A stretch of DNA of 9,475 nt from an uncultured Bacilli bacterium (lineage in GTDB: Bacteria > Bacillota_I > Bacilli_A > RF39 > UBA660): positions 1 to 9,475 of the forward strand of contig CANROQ010000030.1 in assembly GCA_947632295.1 (NCBI GenBank), in the 5' to 3' direction. Shown here in pieces: positions 1 to 4,914 of the stretch. Position numbers and translations under genes: made by a program. The notes under the pieces are model-generated. The model did not search any database and had not been told where the DNA came from. It saw only the letters and a program-made list of their open reading frames with translations. Within the stretch, counting starts at the first letter, position 1, and the number at the start of each line of letters is the position of its first letter.

Positions 1-77
1 CAGTAATATGCAACTAAAAAAATTTTTGATTTAAGTTTTATAAATTTTTCAAACTTTAAATTTCAATTATATTAAAC

Positions 78-104
78 TACCAACTGAATTTGGTATTTTT
101 TCTT
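78..104 (+). terminator. Weak intrinsic terminator of an upstream gene
   Basis: A 6-bp inverted repeat TACCAA (78-83) / TTGGTA (90-95) with a 6-nt loop is followed directly by six T, then CTT. It could end transcription of a gene lying left of the window. The stem is short, so it would be weak. Its 3' arm is also the -35 hexamer of the ychF promoter. I see no gene in bases 1-77. Confidence 0.4.
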
Positions 105-118
105 ATTTGTGATATAAT
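90..118 (+). promoter_or_regulatory. ychF promoter, extended -10 type
   Basis: The -35 is TTGGTA (90-95). A 17-nt spacer leads to a perfect TATAAT -10 (113-118), preceded by TGA, which forms an extended -10. Transcription should begin near 125, giving a short leader with GAGGAA (134-139) as ribosome binding site, 5 nt before the ychF ATG. No operator is visible apart from the hairpin that overlaps the -35. Confidence 0.75.
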
Positions 119-144
119 TGATAAAGTGGAAATGAGGAATTATT

Positions 145-1245
145 ATGAGTTTAACAGCTGGAATTGTTGGTCTACCAAATGTAGGTAAATCAACTTTATT
201 TAACGCTATTACTAAACAAAAAATTTTAGCAGCCAATTACCCTTTTGCAACTATTGATCCAAATGTTGGAATTGTAACAGTACCAGATGAAAGATTAGAT
301 TTTTTAAATGATTTATACAAGCCAAAAAGTTTAGTGCCAACCACTTTTGAATTTACTGATATCGCTGGTCTTGTTAAAGGTGCCTCAAGTGGTGAAGGTT
401 TAGGTAATAAGTTTTTAGCCCATATTCGCGAGGTGGATGCGATAGTAGAAGTAGTAAGATGCTTTGACGATTCAAATATTACCCATGTTGATGGTAAAAT
501 TGATCCTATTCGTGATATTGAAACAATTAATGCTGAACTTGCCATCGCTGATTTAGAAGTAATCGAAAATCGTATCAATCGTATTGGAAAAAAAGCAGCC
601 ATGTCAAAAGATAAAGAAACTAAATTAGAAGTCGAATTATTAAATAAAATTAAAACTAATTTGGAACAAAATATTGCAATTCGTCAAGTAGAATTAACTG
701 ATGCTGAACAAAAATTAATTAAGTCATTTAATTTGTTAACAGCCAAACCAATTATTTATATGGCTAATATTAGTGAAGATGATTTAGTAAGTGGTGAAAA
801 TGATTATACAAAAAAAGTAGAAGAGTATGCTAAAGCAGAAAATGCTAAAGTAATTAAAGTAAGCGCTAAAATAGAATCTGAATTATGTGATTTATCTGAT
901 GAAGAAAAAGATTTATTTTTAGCCGATTTAGGTATAAAAGAAGGCGGACTAGCAAAACTAATAAAAGCAACTTACGATTTATTAGGTTTAGCTACTTATT
1001 TTACCGCTGGAACTGATGAGGTTAGGGCTTGGACTTTTAAAAAAGGTATGAAAGCACCTGAATGTGCCGGTATAATTCATACTGATTTTGAAAAAGGTTT
1101 TATCAAAGCCGAAGTTATGAGTTATACTGATCTTAAAGAACAAGGTAGTGAAAAAAAAGTTCGTGAAGCTGGAAAAATGCGTCTAGAAGGAAAAGAATAT
1201 TTAATGCAAGATGGAGATATTTGCTATTTTAGATTTAATAAATAG
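145..1245 (+). CDS. ychF: Redox-regulated/translation-associated ATPase YchF (Obg/OLA1 family)
   Basis: This is a universally conserved cytoplasmic P-loop NTPase of the Obg-HflX class that prefers ATP over GTP and binds ribosomes. In E. coli it is linked to translation control and oxidative stress. The 366 aa match the usual length of about 363. Visible motifs are the Walker A/G1 GLPNVGKST at residues 9-17, G3 DIAGLVKGA at 72-80, the family-specific G4 replacement NISE at 208-211 (NxxE instead of NKxD, the basis of ATP preference), SAK at 240-242, and a C-terminal TGS domain from about 282 to 365. His114, the residue needed for ATP hydrolysis in the E. coli protein, is present in NITHV. A charged helical region around 135-190 fits the family's coiled coil. 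GAGGAA lies 5 nt before the ATG. In B. subtilis this gene neighbours rpsF-ssb-rpsR; here two genes separate them. Confidence 0.98.
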   Translation: MSLTAGIVGLPNVGKSTLFNAITKQKILAANYPFATIDPNVGIVTVPDERLDFLNDLYKPKSLVPTTFEFTDIAGLVKGASSGEGLGNKFLAHIREVDAIVEVVRCFDDSNITHVDGKIDPIRDIETINAELAIADLEVIENRINRIGKKAAMSKDKETKLEVELLNKIKTNLEQNIAIRQVELTDAEQKLIKSFNLLTAKPIIYMANISEDDLVSGENDYTKKVEEYAKAENAKVIKVSAKIESELCDLSDEEKDLFLADLGIKEGGLAKLIKATYDLLGLATYFTAGTDEVRAWTFKKGMKAPECAGIIHTDFEKGFIKAEVMSYTDLKEQGSEKKVREAGKMRLEGKEYLMQDGDICYFRFNK

Positions 1246-1272
1246 TATTGTAATATTTTTAAATTTACAATA
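1246..1272. repeat. Perfect 8-bp inverted repeat around a promoter
   Basis: TATTGTAA (1246-1253) and TTACAATA (1265-1272) are exact reverse complements separated by 11 nt. The left arm contains the -35 and the right arm ends in the first two bases of the -10 of the following gene. There is no T tract after the right arm, so it does not look like a terminator. It could be an operator for a dimeric repressor, or a chance palindrome in AT-rich DNA. Confidence 0.5.
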
Positions 1273-1276
1273 TAAT
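1248..1276 (+). promoter_or_regulatory. Promoter of the Bax-inhibitor-1-like gene
   Basis: The -35 is TTGTAA (1248-1253), the spacer is exactly 17 nt, and the -10 is a perfect TATAAT (1271-1276). It lies in the 49-nt gap after ychF, so the membrane-protein gene can be transcribed on its own. I see no terminator after ychF, so read-through from ychF is also likely. The strong AGGAGGG ribosome binding site (1283-1289) follows closely, so a transcript starting near 1283 would begin at or inside it. That makes this promoter less certain. Confidence 0.5.
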
Positions 1277-1294
1277 TAAATTAGGAGGGAAAAA

Positions 1295-1942
1295 ATGGAT
1301 TTAAAAAATGTTTATACAAAAGTATTTGGTTGGATGTTTATTGGTTTATTATTAACGTTTTTAACTGGATATACTGTTGCTAATAATACAAGAATGTTAT
1401 TAGTTGTCTTTCAAGGAAATAATTGGATAATTTTTTCAATTATTGAAATATTACTATGTATCTTTTTATCTTTTAGATTGCATAAAATGAGTCCAATAAC
1501 TGCTAAAATTTGTTTTGTACTATATTCAATTGTAACAGGTCTTACTTTTTCATCAATTTTTTTAGCATATAAAATGGGATCAATTATTTACGTATTTGGA
1601 ATAACTGCTTTATTATTTGGTATCTTTGCTTTAATTGGTAAATATACAAATATGGATTTAACAAAAATTAGTACAATTTTATTCATGGCTTTATTAGGAA
1701 TAGTTATTTGTTCTATTATTAATATGTTTATTAATAATGAAACTTTTGATTTAGTTTTAGCTATTATTGGTATTATTGTCTTTTTAGGATATACAGCATA
1801 TGATATGCAAGTTATAAAAAGATCGATGGATTTTTATCCAAATGAGGAAAATTTAGCTATCTATGGAGCATTACAATTATATTTAGATTTTATTAATATA
1901 TTCTTAGATTTATTAAGATTATTTGGTAAAAGAGATGATTAA
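1295..1942 (+). CDS. Bax inhibitor-1/YccA family membrane protein (YetJ-like)
   Basis: This is a multi-pass inner membrane protein of the BI-1/TMBIM family. The B. subtilis member YetJ is a pH-sensitive calcium leak channel, and that activity is a family-level expectation here. The 215 aa match YetJ (about 214). Hydrophobic segments lie at roughly 12-30, 38-60, 70-90, 97-116, 125-145 and 152-168, with a last amphipathic segment at 190-210. The family signature is clear: YTAYDMQ at 167-172 with Asp170, and LYLDFINIF at 195-203 with Asp198. These two aspartates correspond to the pH-sensing pair of YetJ (Asp171/Asp195). The start is fixed by AGGAGGG ending 5 nt before the ATG. A strong terminator follows at once, and a candidate promoter precedes the gene. 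Confidence 0.93.
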   Translation: MDLKNVYTKVFGWMFIGLLLTFLTGYTVANNTRMLLVVFQGNNWIIFSIIEILLCIFLSFRLHKMSPITAKICFVLYSIVTGLTFSSIFLAYKMGSIIYVFGITALLFGIFALIGKYTNMDLTKISTILFMALLGIVICSIINMFINNETFDLVLAIIGIIVFLGYTAYDMQVIKRSMDFYPNEENLAIYGALQLYLDFINIFLDLLRLFGKRDD

Positions 1943-1974
1943 AAATAGTGACAAAGTTGTCATTATTTTTTTCT
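1941..1974 (+). terminator. Strong intrinsic terminator
   Basis: A long stem starts within the stop codon region. Bases 1941-1953 pair with 1958-1970 around an AAGT loop, with a single G-T wobble. The core is GTGAC/GTCAT, flanked by A-T pairs that merge into a run of seven T, then CTCT. It ends the Bax-inhibitor-1-like transcript and isolates the next gene. Confidence 0.9.
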
Positions 1975-1982
1975 CTAATTTG

Positions 1983-2010
1983 TTGACAAATTTAAACCAT
2001 GTAGTATTAT
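1983..2010 (+). promoter_or_regulatory. Promoter of the LeuA-like gene
   Basis: A perfect consensus TTGACA -35 (1983-1988) is followed, after a 16-nt spacer, by TATTAT (2005-2010), which matches five of six -10 positions. It begins about 10 nt after the T tract of the preceding terminator. The gene downstream therefore has its own dedicated and potentially strong promoter, with transcription starting near 2017. Confidence 0.75.
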
Positions 2011-2064
2011 ATATTTTGCGATTATTAAAAAGATTGAAATATAGTGAAGGGATTATTAATACAT

Positions 2065-3183
2065 ATGGGATTAAATGATATGCATCAAATAAAAATTTTC
2101 GATACCACTTTAAGCTCTAGTTCTAAAGTACTTGCATATAGTATGGATATATATGAAAAAGTAAAATTAGCCATGCAACTAGAAAAATTAGGTGTTGATA
2201 TAATTGAAATAGGCTGTGCTTCTAATTCAAAAACTGATTACGAAACTATTAAAGCAATCAGTAAAGTTATAAGTAATTCTACAATATGTAGTTTAGCAAA
2301 CTTAAATAAAAATGATATTGATGTTGCATACGAAGCACTTAAAGATGCCAATAATAAACGAATTAATCTTTTGGCTACAGTATCTAATAGACAAAATGAT
2401 ATAAAAAGTAAAAATGAATATTTAAGACAAATTCTTGAAACTGTTTCTTATGCCAAAAATAAATTTAATGATATAGAATTTTCTTTGGAAGATGCTACAT
2501 CAATAGATTTAAATTTTGCATGTAAAATAATCGAAATAGCTATAAATGCTGGCGCAAATACAATAAATATAATCGATGCATTAGGATATATAATGCCTGA
2601 TGAATTGGTAAATTATATAAAATATATTAAAAATAAAGTTAAAAATGTTAATAATGTAGATATTTCGGTTCATTGTCACAATGATTTAGGAAATGCTGTT
2701 AGTAATTCACTGCTAGCAACAAAAATAGGTATTAACCAACTTGAATGTAGTATAAATGGACTTGGTCAAAAAGCTGGACATGCAGCATTAGAAGAAATAA
2801 TTGCTTCTTTGGAAACTAGAAAAGATTATTTTAATTGCTATACAAACATTATTTTTGATGAAATTTATCCAACTAGTCAAATGGTTTGTCAAATAACAGA
2901 AATGCCTATTGCTTATAATAAACCAGTTGTTGGCATGCAATGTTTAAATAGCAATTTAGTAAAATATGGTTATAACGAAAATGAATATGTATTAAATAAA
3001 TCACTTAATAGAAAAGAATTTATTAATTTTATAAGTAGTATGGGTATCGATAATAATAGCGTCGATTTTGAAATAATAATGCATAAAATTAATTTATTAG
3101 GTAATAATTATCTAACAATGAGAAAATTACGTGAAATAATTGATGATAGTTTAATGCAACATAAAAAAAGGATAAAAGAATAA
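2065..3183 (+). CDS. 2-isopropylmalate synthase-like DRE-TIM protein with degenerate active site
   Basis: The fold is recognisable as the HMGL/LeuA-type TIM barrel of 2-isopropylmalate, homocitrate and citramalate synthases. Numbering from the ATG at 2065 (372 aa): DTTL at 13-16, QLEKLGVDIIEIG at 38-50, IEFSLEDAT at 137-145, SVHCHNDLGNAVSNSLLA at 201-218, and INGLGQKAGHAALEE at 230-244. The hallmark DTTLRDGEQ is DTTLSSSSK, so the catalytic Arg and metal-binding Asp are both gone. GERAGN reads GQKAGH, losing the Asn. The substrate-binding His of the ATSxxH segment is missing (ATVSNRQ). The downstream HxSGIHxDG motif is absent. HCH, which binds metal, is kept. The length fits NifV-sized enzymes without the LeuA regulatory domain. 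No leucine genes are nearby. The start is uncertain: GTG 2044, ATG 2065 and ATG 2080 are possible. AAGG at 2047-2050 supports 2065, while family alignment favours 2080. Enzymatic function is doubtful. Confidence 0.85.
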   Translation: MGLNDMHQIKIFDTTLSSSSKVLAYSMDIYEKVKLAMQLEKLGVDIIEIGCASNSKTDYETIKAISKVISNSTICSLANLNKNDIDVAYEALKDANNKRINLLATVSNRQNDIKSKNEYLRQILETVSYAKNKFNDIEFSLEDATSIDLNFACKIIEIAINAGANTINIIDALGYIMPDELVNYIKYIKNKVKNVNNVDISVHCHNDLGNAVSNSLLATKIGINQLECSINGLGQKAGHAALEEIIASLETRKDYFNCYTNIIFDEIYPTSQMVCQITEMPIAYNKPVVGMQCLNSNLVKYGYNENEYVLNKSLNRKEFINFISSMGIDNNSVDFEIIMHKINLLGNNYLTMRKLREIIDDSLMQHKKRIKE

Positions 3184-3211
3184 AATTTAATAAAAAAAAT
3201 AAGATATTAGT

Positions 3212-3242
3212 AGTAAAAATATTTACATTTTACTTTATTTTT
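3212..3242 (+). terminator. Possible intrinsic terminator nested in the rpsF promoter
   Basis: The 7-bp inverted repeat AGTAAAA (3212-3218) / TTTTACT (3228-3234) has a 9-nt loop and is followed by TTATTTTT. It would end the LeuA-like transcript. The stem has only two strong pairs, so it is weak. The rpsF -35 lies in its loop and the T-rich tail fills the promoter spacer. Confidence 0.4.
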
Positions 3243-3250
3243 GCTATAAT
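3222..3250 (+). promoter_or_regulatory. rpsF-ssb-rpsR operon promoter
   Basis: TTTACA (3222-3227), a 17-nt spacer and a perfect TATAAT (3245-3250), preceded by TGC as an extended -10, make this one of the best promoters in the window. That fits a ribosomal protein operon. Transcription should start near 3257, leaving a leader of about 60 nt before the rpsF ATG. Confidence 0.85.
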
Positions 3251-3254
3251 CTTT

Positions 3255-3312
3255 AGCGAGTATTAATTTACTCCTTGCTTCTTTTAGAAGCCAATAGACC
3301 ATAAGGAGGTGG
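3255..3312 (+). promoter_or_regulatory. Structured rpsF leader, candidate S6:S18 autoregulatory element
   Basis: The leader can form two competing folds. A perfect 6-bp hairpin GCTTCT/AGAAGC (3277-3282 with 3286-3291) can be flanked by CTCCTT (3271-3276) pairing with AAGGAG (3303-3308), which hides the ribosome binding site of rpsF. Alternatively GAGTA (3258-3262) pairs with TACTC (3269-3273), taking part of the anti-Shine-Dalgarno strand and freeing the site. A leader upstream of rpsF bound by the S6:S18 complex is known in many bacteria. I do not see the CCG trinucleotide typical of that motif; the internal loop reads CCAATAGACCAT. The assignment is therefore tentative. Confidence 0.5.
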
Positions 3313-3316
3313 AACA

Positions 3317-3607
3317 ATGAATAACTATGAAATTATGTTTATTGTAAAACCAACATTAAGCGAAGAAGATATCAAAAAAACAGTTAAAAGTTTTCAAGAT
3401 ATTATAACTAATAATGGTGGAAAAATTACAGAAACAACTGAAATGGGTCAAAGAGAATTAGCTTATGAAATTAAAAAATTTAAAAGTGGTTACTATTATA
3501 TAATTACTCTAGAAGCTAATGATGATAAAGCAATTAAAGAATTTGATCGTTTAGCATTAATAAGTAACGATGTTATTCGTCATTTAATTACTAAATTAGA
3601 AAAATAA
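3317..3607 (+). CDS. rpsF: 30S ribosomal protein S6
   Basis: This is the small-subunit protein that forms a heterodimer with S18 on the central domain of 16S rRNA. The 96 aa are the normal length for Firmicutes. The opening NYEIMFIVKP, the central GQRELAYEIKKFKSGYYYIITLEA (about 44-67) and the C-terminal RLALISNDVIRHLITK are textbook S6. A strong AAGGAGGTGG site (3303-3312) sets the start. It is first in the operon with ssb (14-nt gap) and rpsR, the order used across Bacilli. Because its binding partner S18 is the last gene of the same operon, feedback through the leader is plausible. Confidence 0.98.
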   Translation: MNNYEIMFIVKPTLSEEDIKKTVKSFQDIITNNGGKITETTEMGQRELAYEIKKFKSGYYYIITLEANDDKAIKEFDRLALISNDVIRHLITKLEK

Positions 3608-3621
3608 GAAGAGGTGTAATT

Positions 3622-4089
3622 ATGAATCGTGTCGAATTAGTAGGAAGATTAACTGCTAAACCTGAATTACGATATACAAGTTCGAATTTACCTTATGCAA
3701 GATTTTCAGTTGCTATAAATAGAACTTTTAATAATGCACAAGGCGAAAGAGAAACAGATTTTATAAATATCATTGTTTGGCGTAAACAAGCCGAAAATGT
3801 ATGCAATTTTTTAGATAAAGGAAGTCTAGTTTCAATTGAAGGTAGACTACAAACAGGAAATTATACTGATAAAGATGGAAATAAAAGATATTCGATGGAT
3901 GTAGTGGCTGACAGCGTTCAATTTTTAGAAAGCAAGGCACAAAGTCAAGCACGTGCTCAAAATTCTAGTGATGATCCAAGCCCTTATGACTATCAAAATA
4001 ACGATTATGCCAATAATATAAGTGTTGAAAACGATCCATTCGCTGATTTTGGCGATAGTGTGTCAATAGATGATAATTTTCTAGATTAA
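3622..4089 (+). CDS. ssb: Single-stranded DNA-binding protein
   Basis: This protein coats single-stranded DNA in replication, recombination and repair, normally as a homotetramer. The OB-fold spans about residues 1-103: MNRVELVGRLTAKPELRYT at the start, FSVAINRTF at 28-36, TDFINIIVWRKQAENV at 45-60 with Trp53, and GSLVSIEGRLQTGNYTDKDG at 67-86. A flexible low-complexity linker rich in Gln, Asn, Ser and Asp follows. The 155 aa are a little shorter than B. subtilis SsbA. The acidic C-terminal tip, usually DDDLPF or similar, reads SIDDNFLD here: it is acidic and keeps one Phe, but lacks the final Pro-Phe that docks partner proteins. GAGGTG (3611-3616) is the ribosome binding site. It is the middle gene of the operon. 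Confidence 0.97.
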   Translation: MNRVELVGRLTAKPELRYTSSNLPYARFSVAINRTFNNAQGERETDFINIIVWRKQAENVCNFLDKGSLVSIEGRLQTGNYTDKDGNKRYSMDVVADSVQFLESKAQSQARAQNSSDDPSPYDYQNNDYANNISVENDPFADFGDSVSIDDNFLD

Positions 4090-4103
4090 TAAGGAGGATA
4101 AAG

Positions 4104-4328
4104 ATGGCAGAATTTCGCAATAATAAAAAAAGAAAAAAAGTATGTCAAATGTGTGCTGGAAAAAGTGTAAAATACAGCGATGTTGATATAATAAAAAAAT
4201 ATATAAGTGCTGATAGAGCCAAAATTTTACCAAGAAGATTAACTGGTAATTGTGCTGAACATCAAAGATATATTGCTGGAGAAATTAAAAAAGCAAGATT
4301 TATGGCTTTAATTCCATTTGTAAAATAA
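4104..4328 (+). CDS. rpsR: 30S ribosomal protein S18, zinc-ribbon (C+) form
   Basis: S18 binds 16S rRNA together with S6. The 74 aa contain the family core: YSDVDIIKKYI at 24-34, KILPRRLTGNCAEHQR at 40-55 and the C-terminal ARFMALIPFVK. Cys14 and Cys17 (CQMC) plus Cys50 and His53 (CAEH) form a complete CxxC...CxxH set, typical of the zinc-binding version; the B. subtilis protein lacks these residues. TAAGGAGGAT (4090-4099) directly after the ssb stop is a near-perfect ribosome binding site. It is the last gene of the operon and is followed by a strong terminator. Confidence 0.97.
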   Translation: MAEFRNNKKRKKVCQMCAGKSVKYSDVDIIKKYISADRAKILPRRLTGNCAEHQRYIAGEIKKARFMALIPFVK

Positions 4329-4339
4329 TATTATAAATT

Positions 4340-4373
4340 AAGTTTTGAACAAAATATGTTCAAAACTTTTTTT
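4340..4373 (+). terminator. Strong intrinsic terminator of the rpsF operon
   Basis: A perfect 12-bp stem, AAGTTTTGAACA (4340-4351) with TGTTCAAAACTT (4357-4368), closes a 5-nt loop and runs into a T tract that reaches 4373. It lies 12 nt after the rpsR stop. On the other strand the same stem lacks a good T tract, so it acts mainly on the plus strand. Confidence 0.92.
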
Positions 4374-4389
4374 GTATTTATTATCAAAT

Positions 4390-4432
4390 TTAACAGATTT
4401 GTGTATAACAATGTGCAAAACTGTTAATTTTT
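4390..4432. terminator. Second hairpin between convergent genes
   Basis: TTAACAG (4390-4396) pairs with CTGTTAA (4421-4427). Inside, after one A-A mismatch, 4398-4406 pairs with 4411-4419 with three G-T wobbles around a 4-nt loop. On the plus strand it is followed by TTTTT (4428-4432), so it may back up the preceding terminator. On the minus strand it covers the stop codon of the small gene but has only a poor T run. Direction is uncertain. Confidence 0.45.
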
Positions 4433-4753
4433 CAAATTATTTATTTCTTGTTGCATGGCATCAATTACTTTTTGCATCATCTTAATTTGTTCATCGATAG
4501 ATATATTTTCAGTCGAAGATTGTTTAATATTATCATCGTTAATAATATGCCGATTTTGTTGATTTGATTGTCCAGTTCGATTATTTAAAACTTGCTGTTG
4601 TGCTGAATTTGTACATAGTACTTGCCCAATTAACATGAACCAGTTTCCAAGTGAATTTTGTTCAGCAGGAGTTGAACCATCAAGCAATATATAACCAATT
4701 ATAATAGCACTTAAAGTAAAAGTATTAGCATTTATATTTGGAACTAAATTCAT
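4424..4753 (-). CDS. Small protein of unknown function with C-terminal coiled coil
   Basis: I cannot assign a function. The 109 aa start with a compact segment (residues 1-56) that contains a hydrophobic stretch at 12-24 (FTLSAIIIGYILL) and a second at 37-47 (NWFMLIGQVLC). This is followed by a polar Gln/Asn-rich linker (about 52-80) and a helix with heptad-like spacing at 86-109 (IDEQIKMMQKVIDAMQQEI). It could be a small membrane-associated or oligomerising protein. On the minus strand GGTGAT (4762-4757) sits 3 nt before the ATG and matches the extended anti-Shine-Dalgarno sequence, which supports a real gene and this start. No plus-strand gene overlaps it. It converges with rpsR and diverges from the radical SAM operon. 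Confidence 0.75.
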   Translation of the reverse strand: MNLVPNINANTFTLSAIIIGYILLDGSTPAEQNSLGNWFMLIGQVLCTNSAQQQVLNNRTGQSNQQNRHIINDDNIKQSSTENISIDEQIKMMQKVIDAMQQEINNLKN

Positions 4754-4770
4754 ATTATCACCATTAGTAA

Positions 4771-4799
4771 ATTATATGATTAAATTTATTACTTTTTGA
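4771..4799 (-). promoter_or_regulatory. Possible promoter of the minus-strand small gene
   Basis: The minus strand reads a perfect TATAAT at 4776-4771, with TCAAAA, a poor -35 (3 of 6), 17 nt upstream at 4799-4794. The leader would be only about 10 nt, just enough for the GGTGAT ribosome binding site. In such AT-rich DNA a chance TATAAT is likely, so this is tentative. Confidence 0.35.
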
Positions 4800-4858
4800 A
4801 ATATACCAAAACTATAATAAATATTTTTTAATAATTATTAGATATTTTAATCAATTAA

Positions 4859-4887
4859 TTTACAATATCGACATTTTTTGATAAAAT
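4859..4887 (+). promoter_or_regulatory. Promoter of the radical SAM/membrane-protein operon
   Basis: TTTACA (4859-4864), a 17-nt spacer and TAAAAT (4882-4887) preceded by TGA (extended -10) each match five of six consensus bases. Transcription from about 4894 leaves a short leader that still includes the AGGA ribosome binding site. An alternative pair, TCGACA (4868-4873) and TATAAC (4891-4896), also has a 17-nt spacer, but would start transcription at or inside that site. The rest of the divergent gap (4754-4914) is plain AT-rich sequence in which I see nothing further. Confidence 0.65.
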
Positions 4888-4901
4888 ATTTATAACAAGA
4901 T

Positions 4902-4905
4902 AGGA
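4902..4905 (+). promoter_or_regulatory. Ribosome binding site deciding the radical SAM start
   Basis: AGGA ends 9 nt before the ATG at 4915, an acceptable spacing. The in-frame TTG at 4906 directly abuts it and could not use it. This favours the ATG, giving 310 aa. Confidence 0.5.
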
Positions 4906-4914
4906 TTGATATTA

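Noticed and set aside
237..602. Minus-strand open frame of 121 codons inside ychF
   Set aside because: It is entirely antisense to the strongly conserved ychF, has a low-complexity Ser/Ile composition and no recognisable domain.
2065..3183. Naming the gene leuA or assigning leucine synthesis
   Set aside because: The metal-binding Asp, catalytic Arg and other active-site motifs are missing, the regulatory domain is absent and no leucine pathway genes are adjacent.
3770..3952. Minus-strand open frame of 60 codons inside ssb
   Set aside because: It is antisense to the OB-fold region of ssb and has no domain or credible start signal.
4906..4914. TTG at 4906 as start of the radical SAM gene
   Set aside because: The only ribosome binding site (AGGA 4902-4905) touches the TTG, while it is well spaced for the ATG at 4915.
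4754..4914. tRNA, riboswitch or CRISPR in the divergent gap
   Set aside because: The gap is short and AT-rich, with no cloverleaf, no conserved aptamer core and no direct repeats.
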